Origin: Haliclona indistincta
Lineage: Eukaryota > Porifera > Demospongiae > Haplosclerida > Chalinidae
Reading direction: 5' to 3'
Assembly: GCA_964017065.1 (NCBI GenBank)
Contig: OZ024787.1
Span: forward strand, 9,323,208-9,387,207
Length of the DNA: 64,000 nt
Shown: positions 1-11,488 of the stretch, in pieces
How positions within the stretch are numbered: the first letter of the stretch is position 1
How the letters are laid out: each line of letters begins with the position of its first letter
Made by a program: the position numbers and the translations under genes
Notes under the pieces: model-generated
The model's database searches: none
What the model saw: only the letters and a program-made list of their open reading frames with translations
Told to the model about the DNA's origin: nothing

Positions 1-1574
1 CATGTATAAATCTGGGAAGGATTGGGGAAATAGGATTATGTCGGTTGAAGTGAGAGGATTTGGGACGATGCAAGGGGATTTAAATACAGTCTATTGCTTA
101 GTGTATGCACCATTTTGACGTCTTGACACAGATGCTTGCTGCATGGAACAGACCTAGCAAATTAGAAGAGAGAGGAAGATGTGACAGTGTCATATGATAG
201 CTACTCACAGTAGTGTAGACTAAGAGAAGGTGTTTGATCATAGTGATGGGTAACTGATGGATATCAGGATTGAGAGAGATGAATGAAGACAATGAATGTA
301 ACAATGACTCAGAATCCATCGAACTAGAGAGAGAAAGAAACATGCATACAAACAAACATGGATTGTTCTTCGAAAGAAAATTTACATACTAAACAAAATT
401 TTATAAACATGAGACTGTTTCAAACCAAAATTTATTCAGGTCATACAAAAACTGAATTACTCTATGAAATTTTAGGTTGTTTGGTCGACTATAACTACCG
501 TAAACGTAGAAATTTACCCCATGTAAATATTTTTCAGAATTTTTTGTCAAAATGTCCAAATTTTTGTGGGTAATAATTTTGTTGCTCTAATACAAAATTA
601 TGAAGACTAATCTTTCATGCACAAAATTTTCTATGTTTACGGTATTGGTTGTTGTAGGTTATATTGTACATACATTTCTGTGTTGTGTCTTAGACTGATA
701 TAGCATAGAGCCAGTATGGTGGACTGGATGAGGAGAGTGGATGAAGACAGCTGACTACTGGAGTGATATAGGTCAACACGCTGAACGAGGTAGCCATGAG
801 CACTAGTGAGAGTACCTGAGAATAGACAGCAACAAATGAAATACACTGCTCACACACGTGTAATTTGACTGTACAAAAGCTTATTTGTGAATTTAGGTCA
901 AAAATTAATGGGCGCACCATTTTTACTTATTAAGATTTTATATTTGGAGCACAATTTTTTTACAAACAAAAATAAAATTTACGCAGTCTCATTATACAAT
1001 GTACACAGAAAATTACCAAATTACCGAGGGCTTACTAGGACTCACACTTTATTAGTGGTAGAGCAGAGTGTAGTGTAGCTCTGATGTGATCAGCAGATGA
1101 TCTATCATGAGGGTCCCTGATCATGAGATGATAGACTAGCTCCTCTATGAAGACAACACCAGCACTGCCCATTAGAGACTGATGACTAGATACAAACAGG
1201 AAGAAAGAAACGAAAGTGGCTGCATAATCTACTTAGCAACTAATGGGAATACAATATCAGTGTGTCCCTAGTACACATACATTAGCCGCTACTGTACATT
1301 AGTGGTCATGATCTGAAACTCACTCATTTGATTGTGAATTCAATGCTCTCATTTCAAATGTCAATGGAATGAATCCTGATTGAACTGAAGATGAGAGAAC
1401 AGACCAAAGATTCTATGCTCTTGTGTTTCTCAATGCTGTACATACCTAGTTTAACAGTGTGATGGTATGGACCACTGATCTCAGATGAGATGATGTTGAA
1501 TAGAGCTGTCCATATTGTGAGTAGACTAGCAAAGAGATCACAGCTTGGTAGATCATTGAGGCTACTGGTAGAGG

Positions 1575-1580
<6 letters not shown>

Positions 1581-1639
<59 letters not shown>

Positions 1640-1692
1640 GGAGGGAGGGAGGGAGGGAAGGAGGGAGGGAGGGAGGGAGATAGAGAGGGAAG
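1581..1692. repeat. (GA)n then (GGGA)n microsatellite
   Basis: About 55 bases of pure GA dinucleotides run into GGGA-type tetranucleotides. The tract abuts the polypyrimidine/acceptor side (read on the minus strand) of a MEI1 exon. Copy B has the same tract at 46084-46370 but much longer and more interrupted. Confidence 0.95.
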
Positions 1693-2030
1693 CGGTTTCA
1701 TGACATATAGTTTTATGGTGTCAATGATTAAAAATCTTTTGTGTGTTGCCTAGTCTAGTAATTTAAATCTAAAGCTGTTATGTGGGAACCCTGTTTCTTG
1801 ATTGTGACAAAATAATGTGCAGGATAGCCGTGATAGTGTGTGGTATGAGTGGTGTTGTATTCTGACCAGTACTAGTGGAGTGAGCACATCATCACAGCTA
1901 TGGAGGAGGAAGGTAGCTAGCTCATGATAGACCTGACCACACTGACCACCATCACCAGAGAACCTCTCCTCACACAACCTACAATGACACAATAACCAGC
2001 ACAGTGAGTCAAACAATCACATTCTGTTAA

Positions 2031-2641
2031 GGTGGCGGGTGCATTATTATAATAACGAATTATTCATAGTGAATTTTGTAGTATAATAATACGTGACCGG
2101 CCGGAAGCGCGCACGCGCCGCGTATTAAAGTAAAGTAAACTAGATGATGGCTAGGACGATAAAAATACACACCTATTATGACGTCTAGTTTCCATATACT
2201 TAGCTATTTTTAGATAGTATTCGGCTGGGACCTTTAGCTCCGCCCCATCCGTAAAACTATGCATTCTTTTCGCCTAAGTCGGTCCCTTCGCTCTGTAGCG
2301 CTCTGGAGAAGGTTCCTGATCGTGCCCACTAACTGGTTACTGGCCCCACGAGCTGAATTACTGGTAATCCATGCATAGTTCTGAAGCTGACTGCCAGGCA
2401 AAGCTCCACAACGATTATTTCTCCTGTATAACGAAGCTCGTGAAAATGAGACGTCACAGAAGGCCAGTCACCTTGCAAGAGGCGAACAGCGCACTAAATG
2501 CTGTTCTTTACATTCTAGACTTTCTATTTATATAGTAGATACTTACTTTAATACGCAGCTAAAGTTTGATAACTCTTTCATGCATAAAAATTTAAGAAAA
2601 AAATAATCTAAAATTAATGATATTCATACGCACCTGCCACC
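2031..2641. mobile_element. TTAA-flanked MITE in a MEI1 intron, copy A
   Basis: The element starts GGTGGCGGGTGC and ends GCACCTGCCACC, with TTAA directly on each side (2027-2030 and 2642-2645). Copy B has no insertion at the matching intron position, so this is a filled/empty site pair. A TTAA duplication is the hallmark of piggyBac-type transposition, but no transposase is present. The same terminal GGTGGCGG bases next to TTAA recur in the palindromic element at 52357-53074. Confidence 0.8.
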
Positions 2642-3234
2642 TTAAAAGACAAACCACAAGAGAGAAACTTTTTCTGAAAAAGTGATGTCTGAATGTCATG
2701 GGTATACTTCACAAACATGTATCAAATAATGTTAGCATAGTAAATTATAGTGTACCCAAACCTTTTATAACCACTACAGCTGAAGCATAACATAATTTTT
2801 CTGTACTTTCATGGATTTGTGTGTAAAAAGTAATGTAACACTATTCTTGGTTGTACTCACTGGCACATGTTGTTGAAGGCATTTAGTACTCTTGATAGTA
2901 GTCGGTGGGTGTGGTCAGCATGTGGTGTGTGGGTGTGTCCAGAGGGTGTGGCTGTACTGGTAGCAGCAGTGGTCTCAGTATGATGCAGTAACAGAGCGAG
3001 GAGAGGGAGAAGAGAAGTGAGTGGATAGGAGGAGGGAATATAGTGGGACCTGGAGGATGGAGAGAGGTCAATGATCAGTACACTAGCACAAGATTCTAGA
3101 TGTGGTTGAAAAGTTGAACACAATTGACAGCTCTACCGAGCGGACAATATCTAAGGTACACCACAACATGCACATAAAAATTTGGTAAAAAAATTTAATA
3201 ACAGTCTAAATTTCAACTTAACCTGTGATACATT

Positions 3235-3570
3235 GAGGTAGAGGTGAATATAGGAATTTGGATACCGAGGGCAAAGCCCGAGGAATCCAAATTCACACAT
3301 GCACCGAAAACCGAGGTTCATAAATGGTTTAAACTATGGTTTTGACTTACCTGGAGGGAAAAATAGAACTCTTGTACCAGCAAGCTACCCAAAACGGCGC
3401 AGAAGATACAAAAAGCGTGATAAACGGTGCTTAGTTTGCTGCCTAGTGCGCGGTGGCACCATGTTTTTTACACCCGCCCACACACCAGGTAAATACGCAA
3501 ATTTGGATACATCATTCATTACTCATTACATCAAAGAGAATTACTCATATCATAGTTTAATGATCAGTAT
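3235..3570. repeat. Dispersed repeat inserted within a duplicated MEI1 exon start
   Basis: This stretch separates the damaged exon 2861-3150 from a truncated second copy of the exon start at 3585-3650. The part at 3411-3562 is closely repeated at 8419-8564, just after the CARD-NHL copy A exon 3. Copy B lacks both insertions. Type unknown; no coding capacity seen. Confidence 0.6.
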
Positions 3571-4204
3571 CAGTAAAATATTCTAGATGTGGTCAATAAC
3601 ACAATTGACAGCTCTACTGAGCGGACAATATCTAAGGTACACCACAACATGCACATAACATTTATGTATGCATAGAAGGCTAAATTCGAACATAAAAATT
3701 CGAAAACTACATAGTGAAACAAAGAAGGCATTAACGTAGAAGATCGTATTGTTTCGCTGCCTGTTACTTCACAAATTGGCTGCAAATACATGGGGTTCGC
3801 TGAAACAAATTTCGCATTTGAGTGCCAGAACTACATGTAACCCCAAATCTGACCCAAAAATGTAATTTTCGTGAACACAAGAAAATCATAAAACTTACTG
3901 TTCACGAAGTGATCTACAGTAGTGGTAGTGATGTGTGTACTCACTTGATGATCTCAGCTAGAGTGCTGCTAGCTCCAATGATAGTGTCCAGGTCACTGTC
4001 TTCTAGAGCTGTCCTAACAGTCTTCATCAAGTGATGGAGTGAGTCTGTACTGAGCACTGGTCTACCTCTACACAACACAGATAACGATGAATGGCATCGT
4101 ACAACACAACAATTCAGTGTCTACGATGATGAGATGAGTAACCTGCTCAAGAAGAGTCCAAGAAGATTAAACCTGTAAGAAAAAGGAGTTTGTTTTTAAC
4201 AAAC

Positions 4205-4376
4205 ATGCATCTATTCATTCACTCAATCACTCACTCACTCACTCAATCGCTCACTTGCTCACCCACTGACTCACTCACTCACCCGCTCGCTCACTCACTC
4301 ACACTCACTCACTCACTCACTCACTCACCCACCCACCCCCTCCCTCCCTCACTCACTCACTCACTCACTCACTCAC
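4205..4376. repeat. (CTCA)n microsatellite, left part
   Basis: Degenerate CTCA/CACT tetranucleotides in a MEI1 intron. The tract is interrupted by the MITE 4379-5090 and resumes at 5093-5155. Copy B has an uninterrupted, more degenerate version at 48290-48475. Reading frames through it give threonine/histidine/serine/leucine repeats that are not genes. Confidence 0.95.
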
Positions 4377-4378
4377 TA

Positions 4379-5090
4379 GCCTCGCCTCCAGGCCACTCCC
4401 CCAAAGCTGAGAGATGGCCTGGTACAGACTGTCTGCACATGCTCCAAAATTTCACCAAAACTGGTGTAATTTAGTAAAACACCGTGTATGCTCCGTGAAT
4501 TTGTTCGCGCACGTTTAGATATACGTCCGTTCCATTTTACATCAACAATGACTAGCGCTACTGTTACTGCTACCGATACCTTCAAAGACGCTTTAAATAT
4601 GCTCTTGGGAGAGTTGGCAAAGCTGGAATGGTGCTGCTCGTACGCGATATTACAGCAACGCAGGTTGTGCTGTCTGGCACCATATAGCTGTAATATCGAG
4701 TACGAGCAGTGCTCGGCAAAAACATCACGTGGATTCCTGACAGACGGCAGATGAGCATGCTCGAGCAGTTTTAGCTTCGTACCTTTCGCACAACTAAAGA
4801 AAGAGTGTATACAATCAATCGTGCTTAGTCTTCACAGGGCGGTTCGTAGCTCCGCGATGGCTAACACTGCATTGCTAAAATTTACTATATTCGATGCCTA
4901 TCAATAGGCAAGCAAACTGCACGCAGCGACTCTGTCTGCACGAATGCCCATGGCTAGGAAAATACAGCTACTTGCAAAAGTCATGAATATAATTAATTCT
5001 CCAGCTTAATTATCAGTGAAGATATTGCGCGCATGCGTAGACAGTCTGTACCAGGCTATATTATTATGATATCTAGCCTGGAGGCGAGGC
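4379..5090. mobile_element. TA-flanked MITE (family M-TA), copy A only
   Basis: Inverted ends GCCTCGCCTCCAGGC and GCCTGGAGGCGAGGC, flanked by TA on both sides (4377-4378, 5091-5092), sit inside the CTCA microsatellite. A second inverted block (CTGGTACAGACTGTCT) lies just inside each end. A relative with the same inner block lies at 21204-21563. Copy B lacks it. A TA duplication fits Tc1/mariner-type movement. The internal part also holds a small inverted repeat around 4636-4710. Confidence 0.8.
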
Positions 5091-6012
5091 TACTCACTCA
5101 CTCACTCACTCACTCACCCACTCACTCCCTCACTCACTCCCTCACTCACTCACCCAGTGCTAGTTGCTTTGTTGTTCTTGACCACTATAGCTACAGACAC
5201 AGCTTTAGCAATGGAGTCAAACCCTGCAAGAGAGAAGAGACCATCACAGCAACAGTACTAGTAGCCATCTTACCATACACTGCATGACAGCCGGTGTAGA
5301 AGTCTTCAACAGTAGCCATTGAACTGAGGCACTGAAGAACAGCACTGCATCATGGAGGAGCCAGAGGATGATAGACACCACACACACAACACATGACACA
5401 CCTGACCAGTGTTTGATTATCACTAGATAGTGCCTCAAATAGAAATTCTGCACAGAAGGAAGAAAAGTATTAGTCAGCATGCAATCAGACTTAAAACACA
5501 CAAACACGAAAAGAAACTCAAATTCAATTCAAACTGTACTTTTATGTGCTGCAGGGCAGTGAATTTTGGAAATCAAACATTTTGCGGATTTGGCTGAGAT
5601 TTTTGACCTCTTGTTTTACGTATGCACAGATAAACCAAAAATCAATATAAAATCACAAACACTCTCTTTCTACAGTCTCTCACTAGTGCTGACCAGCAAT
5701 GTCTGCTCTGAGCAGTGCCTGTGTGTAGTGGCTATGATGGATCAGTACCTCAGCTACACACTGTACTCCTGACAACTGAAGCACCTCATCACGACTCAAC
5801 AACACCTGAACAACACAATGATACACATGAGAAATACCAAGACAGATGAACATGTGGACAGATATAACTAAAGTGCAGTAGTAAGTAACTGTGATCTATT
5901 TGCTTCAAATGTAGAAGCCGACAAAGAACTCACTCTTTTAAATGCTGATGCAAATGTTGAACCTGTAATCACAAAGAAACAGCCATGTGACAGCACTAGT
6001 AATAAATTATAG

Positions 6013-6175
6013 AGAGTGAGTGAGTGAGTGAGTGAGTGAGTGAGTGAGTGAGTGAGTGAGTGAGTGAGTGAGTGAGTGAGTGAGTGAGTGAGTGAGGGGG
6101 AGGGAGGGAAGGAGAGGAAGGGAGAGAGAGAGAGGGAGAGAGAGAGAGGAAGGGAGAGAGGGAGAGGGAGAGAAG
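6013..6175. repeat. (GAGT)n and GA-rich microsatellite
   Basis: More than twenty GAGT units followed by GGGA/GAGA-rich sequence in a MEI1 intron. The matching site in copy B (49325-49480) has only a few GAGT units and then a GT dinucleotide run, so the repeat motif itself has changed between paralogs. Confidence 0.95.
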
Positions 6176-6966
6176 CAAGTTAATGTTATTTGAACGACCT
6201 TTTGCTTCAGTGTTAGTGTCTGCTTGTAGTAAGCATCGTGCATAGACTGGATTCTTCAATAATGCTCTCACTAGACCTGATCAAGAGAATACAATAATGA
6301 AGAAACCTATTAGCTTGATGCAATGACAGGAATATTGATCAATGCCCTTACCCATGAGGTTGATGGTGAGGTCATGAGATTGTGATGTAGCCAGACTGAC
6401 TGATAGACTACGACACATCGTGTGGACCAGAGGGAGAGCAAGCACAGCATCATCCTTCCTCACACACAGCTGTACTAGAATATACACCACAGATGCTCTG
6501 ACAGCTTCATCAGGATACCTCATACCAGCACCTACTAGGTACTCCACAAACGATACTAAAGAGAAGAGAAAGAGTTTGTACACTACATGTACTAGAGTTG
6601 AAATAAAGATAAAGACATGTGTGTATACTGTGCCCCACAATATATTAGTACATTTGGAGGGACTGGGGACAAGGGGACTGGGGACTGAGCATACTTGACA
6701 AATTCAATCATTCGATACTGGATACTGCAGCGGCAACGATCAATCATAATAGCCTCACTTCTTCATGGTTTAAGCCAGCACCAGAGTTATAGTCCAGTCT
6801 CACTCAGCTCGCCCAGCCGCGTGTACGTGTGTCTTCTCAACCACGAGCAGGAGGCTGGGCGACACACCCACCACACGCTCGAATTCGATTGACCTCTTGC
6901 GTCTGAGCTTGCAGATCACTTCGCCAGGAACATGAGGAACAAGCCTGGGGATGAGGATTGAGCATA

Positions 6967-8386
6967 ATGGGGAGCACTCTAGGACTATGGAGCGGGCCAT
7001 CACCAGAGGAACAGATCATCCAGAATCATCACAATGACCTCCAGGAGGCGATCATTCATCCACTCACTGTCGCCTCCAAGCTCCTTCAGGAAGGCGTGGC
7101 TAGTAGAGCTCTGGTCTCTGCAGTCAGCACGCAAGGAAGGAGTCAACTCCAGAACAGCACCGCCATAATAACAGCAGTCACTGCCTCCATCCGCAGTAAT
7201 CCCGACCAGTTTCAAGTGTTCATGAGTGTGTTGGAGGACAGTCCTGAGTCAGCTAATCTGGCATCAAGGATGAGAGATGAACTGAGTGAGTTATGGACCT
7301 TACATACACACGCAGGCACTGGTTTGCAAGGGAGCCTCTCCAAAATTTAGCAAAATTGTGCACAAAGTTATATAACTACGATTCCTTTATACATGAATAG
7401 TCCAGATATCACATCCTGGCGCGAGACAGGTTCTGCATGAGTTGTTTGTTTAACCCTCCAGAGAAGTGTGATCTGTGACAATGCAAAAATGCATGTGGCT
7501 TGCACTCAACAGCTATTCTTAACCTGGAAACAGATTAATTGTGTCAGAAGTGCGAGAGCGGAATAATAATTTATTTTTTGTGATTATAAATTTTGTTCAA
7601 ATTGTCTGTATTTTACAGATTCTCTTAAGCCTGCACCTGGACCAACTGAGAGACTAATTGAGAGAAGAGGTCAGTACTTACGATTATCTATAGCAAATGT
7701 CGTTACTCCACACTAGGATGGTGGTATACTGTTCCTGCTCACTATAAGGAAGATTTCATTGACCTTCAAGACAGCTTTGGTGATGTGTTCGATGGTTTAT
7801 GTTTGGCATTGAGGTCACATGATGTTCCAGTAACTGCTCTCAAAGACTACCTTACCAAACGTTTTCCAGATCTTGTTATTCCTCTTCAAGAAGTAATCAC
7901 GATTGATAATGTGATAGAAACTGTGCGTAATCAATCATCAATAACTGACTTTGCATTTATTAAAGTAATTTCCAGACACTTTGAGCTCCAAGAAAATGAA
8001 GCAAAAGATTGATAAATATCGCAGGATGCTTAATTCTTTCTGTAGACACACTCTCGATAAGCACTCATATGTTAGATCGTTTCGTGTTGACACATCTCGG
8101 TATATTCTTTCCTCTGACAAGATAGTCTTTAAACTTGAGTGGGAAGCTGATAAGAAAACATTGAAGGATGTTCGCGATGTTCTGCGGATGAGTTTTGGAG
8201 ACCTGACTGATCGTGTTCAACTTGAGGTTATTAAAGTTGGTAGTGTTGTGGTCATCTGCTGTGCTCCTCAATATCTGATGAAGGAGTTAGTGAAAATAGC
8301 ATCAGAAAGTGTCGACACATTGGCAGAAATGGGTGTGATCAAACTGACTGTTGAAACTGACTGTTGGTGGAGTGTCTATTGAAAAG
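6967..8386 (+). pseudogene. CARD-like and middle-domain exons of CARD-NHL gene, copy A (two frameshifts)
   Basis: Exon 1 (6967-7285) starts MGSTLGLWSG and encodes about 106 residues with the helical hydrophobic pattern of a CARD-like death fold (NHHNDLQ, VASKLLQEGV, FQVFMSVLED). It ends at the donor GTGAGT. Exon 2 (7619-7669) adds a short PAPGPTERLIERRG linker. Exon 3 (7717-8386) encodes the middle region. Exon 3 is 670 nt against 656 nt in copy B: one extra A in an A-run near 7991-7996, and a direct 13-nt duplication at 8341-8366. Together they add 14 nt and break the frame twice, so this copy should not make the full protein if the sequence is right. The downstream exons 10479-10529 and 11377-11488 and the NHL exon remain clean. 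The gene lies antisense inside MEI1 copy A. Confidence 0.7.
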
Positions 8387-8418
8387 GTGAACTATCATTT
8401 CTGTTCTGTACAAATAGC

Positions 8419-8564
8419 GTGATAAACGGTGCTTAGTTTAATTTGCTGCCTAGTGTGCGGTGGCGCCATGTTTTCTTACACCCGCCCACGCACAGGTAAA
8501 TACTCGAATTTGGATACCTCATTACATCAAAGAGAATTATTCTTATCATAGTTTAAAGCATATA
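8419..8564. repeat. Dispersed repeat, second copy of 3411-3562
   Basis: High similarity over about 150 bases to 3411-3562, beginning with GCGTGATAAACGGTGCTTAG. It lies 30 bases after the donor of CARD-NHL exon 3 in copy A and is absent from the same place in copy B. Confidence 0.75.
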
Positions 8565-8847
8565 TATAGGGAATATATATAAAAAAGCATAGCATATTAT
8601 AGCAAAGCATATAGGTTATACGGTGAGGAGCTCATCTTGACATATCTGTTGAAGAAGCGTGTAAATTGTAACCGCCGAAATCCAGATGCTAAACACGAGG
8701 CCCTGTCGATTCCATTCGTAATCTAGTTCAATGCACATTGATTGTGTTCACATAATCATCAGTGCATTGGATGCGAATCACGCAGTCTTTCTATCGGTCA
8801 AAAAGACACAATGTGTTCTTTCCAGCTTTTGACGAACACTTTTATTA

Positions 8848-9686
8848 GGGAGGCACGGTAGTGCCTCTCTATGTAGGGTTGAACGGAAAAAACAAAATGA
8901 CGGTTACATACAATGTATTAGCGTTCAAACGCTGATATTTCGCCTGGTGGTGAATTTTATACAACCAAAGACACTTACATGTAGATCTGCTCTTTGGCGT
9001 TGCCCCATCTTACAGTAGAAAGGGGATTGCTCAAAATTGTTACCAAAGTGACGAACCTGGAATCGGTGAAAATCGAGTTTCGTCATCTTCGTTTTCTTCT
9101 TCTTCTTTCTTTCTTTCTTCTTTCTTCAGCGCGCCTAGCGCCTTTAAGCGAGCAATGCCGAGACCAAAACACCCACGAACAGTCACGAAATTCTCCTGGC
9201 AGGTGCCTTTTGAACTTTGTTTTTAGCGAAATGGCGATATCAATTCAGCGATTTCTCGATCGTGATCCATTGTCAGCTAAGTGTTAGACGCCATTATGGT
9301 GATTGCGCAATACGCATGTGACCAAGCAGTGGTTAGCTCATGTGACCAAGCACTAGCTTGAGTATTGCCGCGCCGTATGGATTACAGAGAACACATATTT
9401 ATTTGTCTGGAGTCTTCGAAGAACGGTAAGCTCGTAAAGGATCACCATTCTGCGCTTGCCAGATAAATATAACCGCCGTATAGGTCTAAAAACAAGTGTG
9501 GGTGGGGCTCGTATGCACTGCATGTAGCTGATATGTACAGCATAATATTTAGCTACAAGTTTAAAATTGTTAATAATAAAGAAAAGCCATCAACAACAGG
9601 AAAACTAAACCAATGGTGGAAACAAAGACAGCTCAGTACGTGCATGATATTGAACTGCACTTCACTGAAAAAGAAAAAGGATACAA
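8848..9686 (+). repeat. Dispersed repeat R1, copy 1
   Basis: A repeat of about 0.8 kb beginning near GGGAGGCACGGTAGTGCCTC, itself a short palindrome. Reverse-complement copies lie at 25787-26565 and 35416-36213 (with its end displaced to about 36966-37030 by an insertion). Each copy abuts the hairpin element R2, so R1 and R2 may be parts of one composite element. No coding sequence seen; an open frame at 8994-9287 is not conserved between copies. Confidence 0.75.
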
Positions 9687-10063
9687 ACAAGAAAATTAAA
9701 AAGATTTCTATCGAAATCAAAAGGATGCAGGGTTACCACTGGTCCACAATGTAAACTAACAAGGAACAAGCATGGAATGGTAACACGATTGACTTGCTAA
9801 CAGACCATAGATCCCTACATCAGTGACAGTACTTAATTATGATCAATATTTTTGTCACAAGCTGAATGCACATCAGGTGTCAGTCAGTCAGTCAGTAGCT
9901 ATAGTCATTCACAGCAGCCACTGATGTAGGGATCTATGGTCTGTTAGCAAGTCAATCGTGTTACCATTCCATGCTTGTTCCTTGTTAGTTTACATTGTGG
10001 ACCAGAGGTAGATTTCACAACCCTAAATCCTTTTGATTTCGATAGAAATCTTTTTAATTTTCT
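9687..10063. mobile_element. Hairpin element R2, copy 1
   Basis: A near-palindrome with ends reading ACAAGAAAATTAAAAAG and its complement, arms of about 160 bases around a short loop rich in CAGT. Other copies: 11982-12104 plus 12339-12420 (split), 21664-21821 plus 24004-24055 (split by the hAT element), 25698-25786 (one arm) and 35017-35415 (complete). It lies in intron 3 of CARD-NHL copy A. Confidence 0.85.
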
Positions 10064-10478
10064 TTTACATGTAGCATCAGATATTGACTACGAAACTTTT
10101 GGGCTGCAAGACATTTGGGCTGCAACTTTTGGGCTGCACGTTTCTTCCTTGTGTACCAAGTTCATGTCTGACATTTTGTGTGGGTGTGGCATGCTTAGGA
10201 AAGAAATGCAATTTTTCATCATTGGGTGGAGCTTTCTACGCCCACAAGATGAATGGTGACTTCCTTAGATGATCAGTGTGACTGAGCAGCCTTAACCAAA
10301 AAATTCGTAATTCTGTTGTTTGACCAGTCCACCATTAATGCACAGCTACAATTTAGTGATCAGAAATCGGTGTCAGAAATGTGATGTTTTAGTGACACTA
10401 TAAATTTGCAAACCCACAGAAAAAATATTGTACCTACAAAAAATAACAGTTACACTAAGATAATAACTAATTCTGCAG

Positions 10479-11488
10479 GATAGTGGCTCAAGTCTCAGGT
10501 CAAGAAGTGACATAAAAGCTCCAGAGAAGGTCAGTGATGATGTTGGTGATAATAATTGTAGCAATTCTTTACTATAATTACCCGTGCGCAGTATGCGCGA
10601 GGGTTAAGCGTTTGTGTCCGTCTATGTGTGTATGTATGTATGTATATGTGTGTCATCAAAAAACACGCTTGTTTACGTCTTACCGCTCGAAATTCTCCAC
10701 GAAAAAACTCTCTGCAGCTTCTTCACTGAATTTATAGTGCTATGAAGACGTTTTCTGTGCTGGCAAGCCTTGCTCGAGCGGCTAATCCATGGCTTTCTAA
10801 AGCTACGTGTCCTTGTAAGAGCACTTTACGGTATTGTGGGTGTGTCACCCAACCTCCTATCCATATCGATGTCCTCACTCAGTCTCACATGTACCGTGCG
10901 TCAGAGCTTCATGAGGCCTATAGCTACAGTATCAGTCTTTCTTGAGGCCTTCTGTGATGTGCCAATCAACTGTTAGTGCATGTATGCTACCATCTATTTT
11001 TCTGGAGCTGTCTATAGGCTAGCTGTAACGTGCGTGTTGCAGTAATGCTGGAGTAGTCGTGTTTAGCTCCTAGCTCAGCGCACGGGTATGTGTTCATTAG
11101 AACTCTAGTTTATTTAGAGGTTAGCATTACTGCTATACTGTAGCTCGCAAGACTCTTTATATACTGTATGTGTATCAATTTCGAGTATGCCATTCGATTG
11201 TGAAAAATTACTGCCTTTGCTATCAATTACATGTATACAAAATTAATAGTAACACACAAAAATTAAAAATTATGACCAGATTTATGAAAGAAAAAATTTG
11301 TACGTTTATGGTATGTATAAAGTATATAGCGGCATATGATGACATATCATTGATTAGTGTTTATTGTCATCTACAGCTTATTAGTTTGAGTCAGTCATCA
11401 AGACTATTGCTACCAAGACGTATTAGTTCGAGTCAGTCACCAAGACTATCTAGTCCATCATTCGAAACAACAGATCCAATACTTTCAC
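10479..11488 (+). CDS. Linker exons of CARD-NHL gene, copy A
   Basis: Two exons join the middle domain to the propeller. Exon 4 (10479-10529, 51 nt) follows CTGCAG and ends AAG before GTCAGT; it reads DSGSSLRSRSDIKAPEK. Exon 5 (11377-11488) follows CTACAG and ends at GTAAGT; it holds two SLSQSSR-like repeats (serine, glutamine, arginine). Exon 4 is much shorter than its copy B partner (339 nt), so the linker differs by about 96 residues. Phases (0 in, 0 out; 0 in, 1 out) agree with the flanking exons. Likely a flexible, disordered spacer. Confidence 0.6.
10584..10660. repeat. Short CG-rich palindrome and TATG/TGTG repeat
   Basis: A segment with ACCCGTGCGCAGTATGCGCG followed by TATG repeats. 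A related CGCGCATGCGC-type core flanked by the same ACCCTCG/CGAGGGT arms occurs near 31630-31665, so this is probably the end of a small dispersed repeat. Confidence 0.4.

Larger units (their letters stand above)
1..6555 (-). pseudogene. mei1: MEI1-like gene, copy A, internal exons (frameshifted; runs off left edge)
   Basis: Minus-strand exons of a helical-repeat protein resembling meiosis inhibitor 1 (MEI1), a vertebrate protein needed for meiotic double-strand breaks. Exons I can place include 6352-6555, 6199-6276, 5934-5962, 5694-5805 and 2861-3150; the rest mirror copy B at 42-50 kb. The recognisable stretch reads ADIAEFLFEALSS followed by GCHAVYG, which I recall as MEI1-like. Exon 6352-6555 joins in phase to the 5' exon ending at 15978, skipping the CARD-NHL gene between them. 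Exon 2861-3150 is 290 nt against 291 nt in copy B; one base is missing near 3111-3117, which brings a stop a few codons later. A second, truncated copy of this exon's start lies at 3585-3650. Introns hold microsatellites and two MITEs absent from copy B. The frameshift makes this copy probably non-functional unless it is a sequence error. Confidence 0.65.

Noticed and set aside
1354..1701. Open frame with long Ser-Leu and Pro-Ser runs (minus)
   Set aside because: It is mostly the translated GA/GGGA microsatellite; the real coding part is the MEI1 exon at its C-terminal side.
4190..4474. Thr/His/Ser/Leu-rich open frame
   Set aside because: Translation of CTCA tetranucleotides, interrupted by a MITE in this copy and not conserved in copy B.
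6007..6271. Open frames of LTHS repeats (minus)
   Set aside because: Microsatellite translation; only the first residues (the NPVYARCLLQADTNTEAK exon) are MEI1 coding.
8994..9287. Open frame of 97 codons (plus)
   Set aside because: Lies in repeat R1 and is broken in the other R1 copies.
11170..11376. 5' extension of the linker exon frame in copy A
   Set aside because: The open frame precedes a CTACAG acceptor that matches the copy B arrangement, so it is intron.
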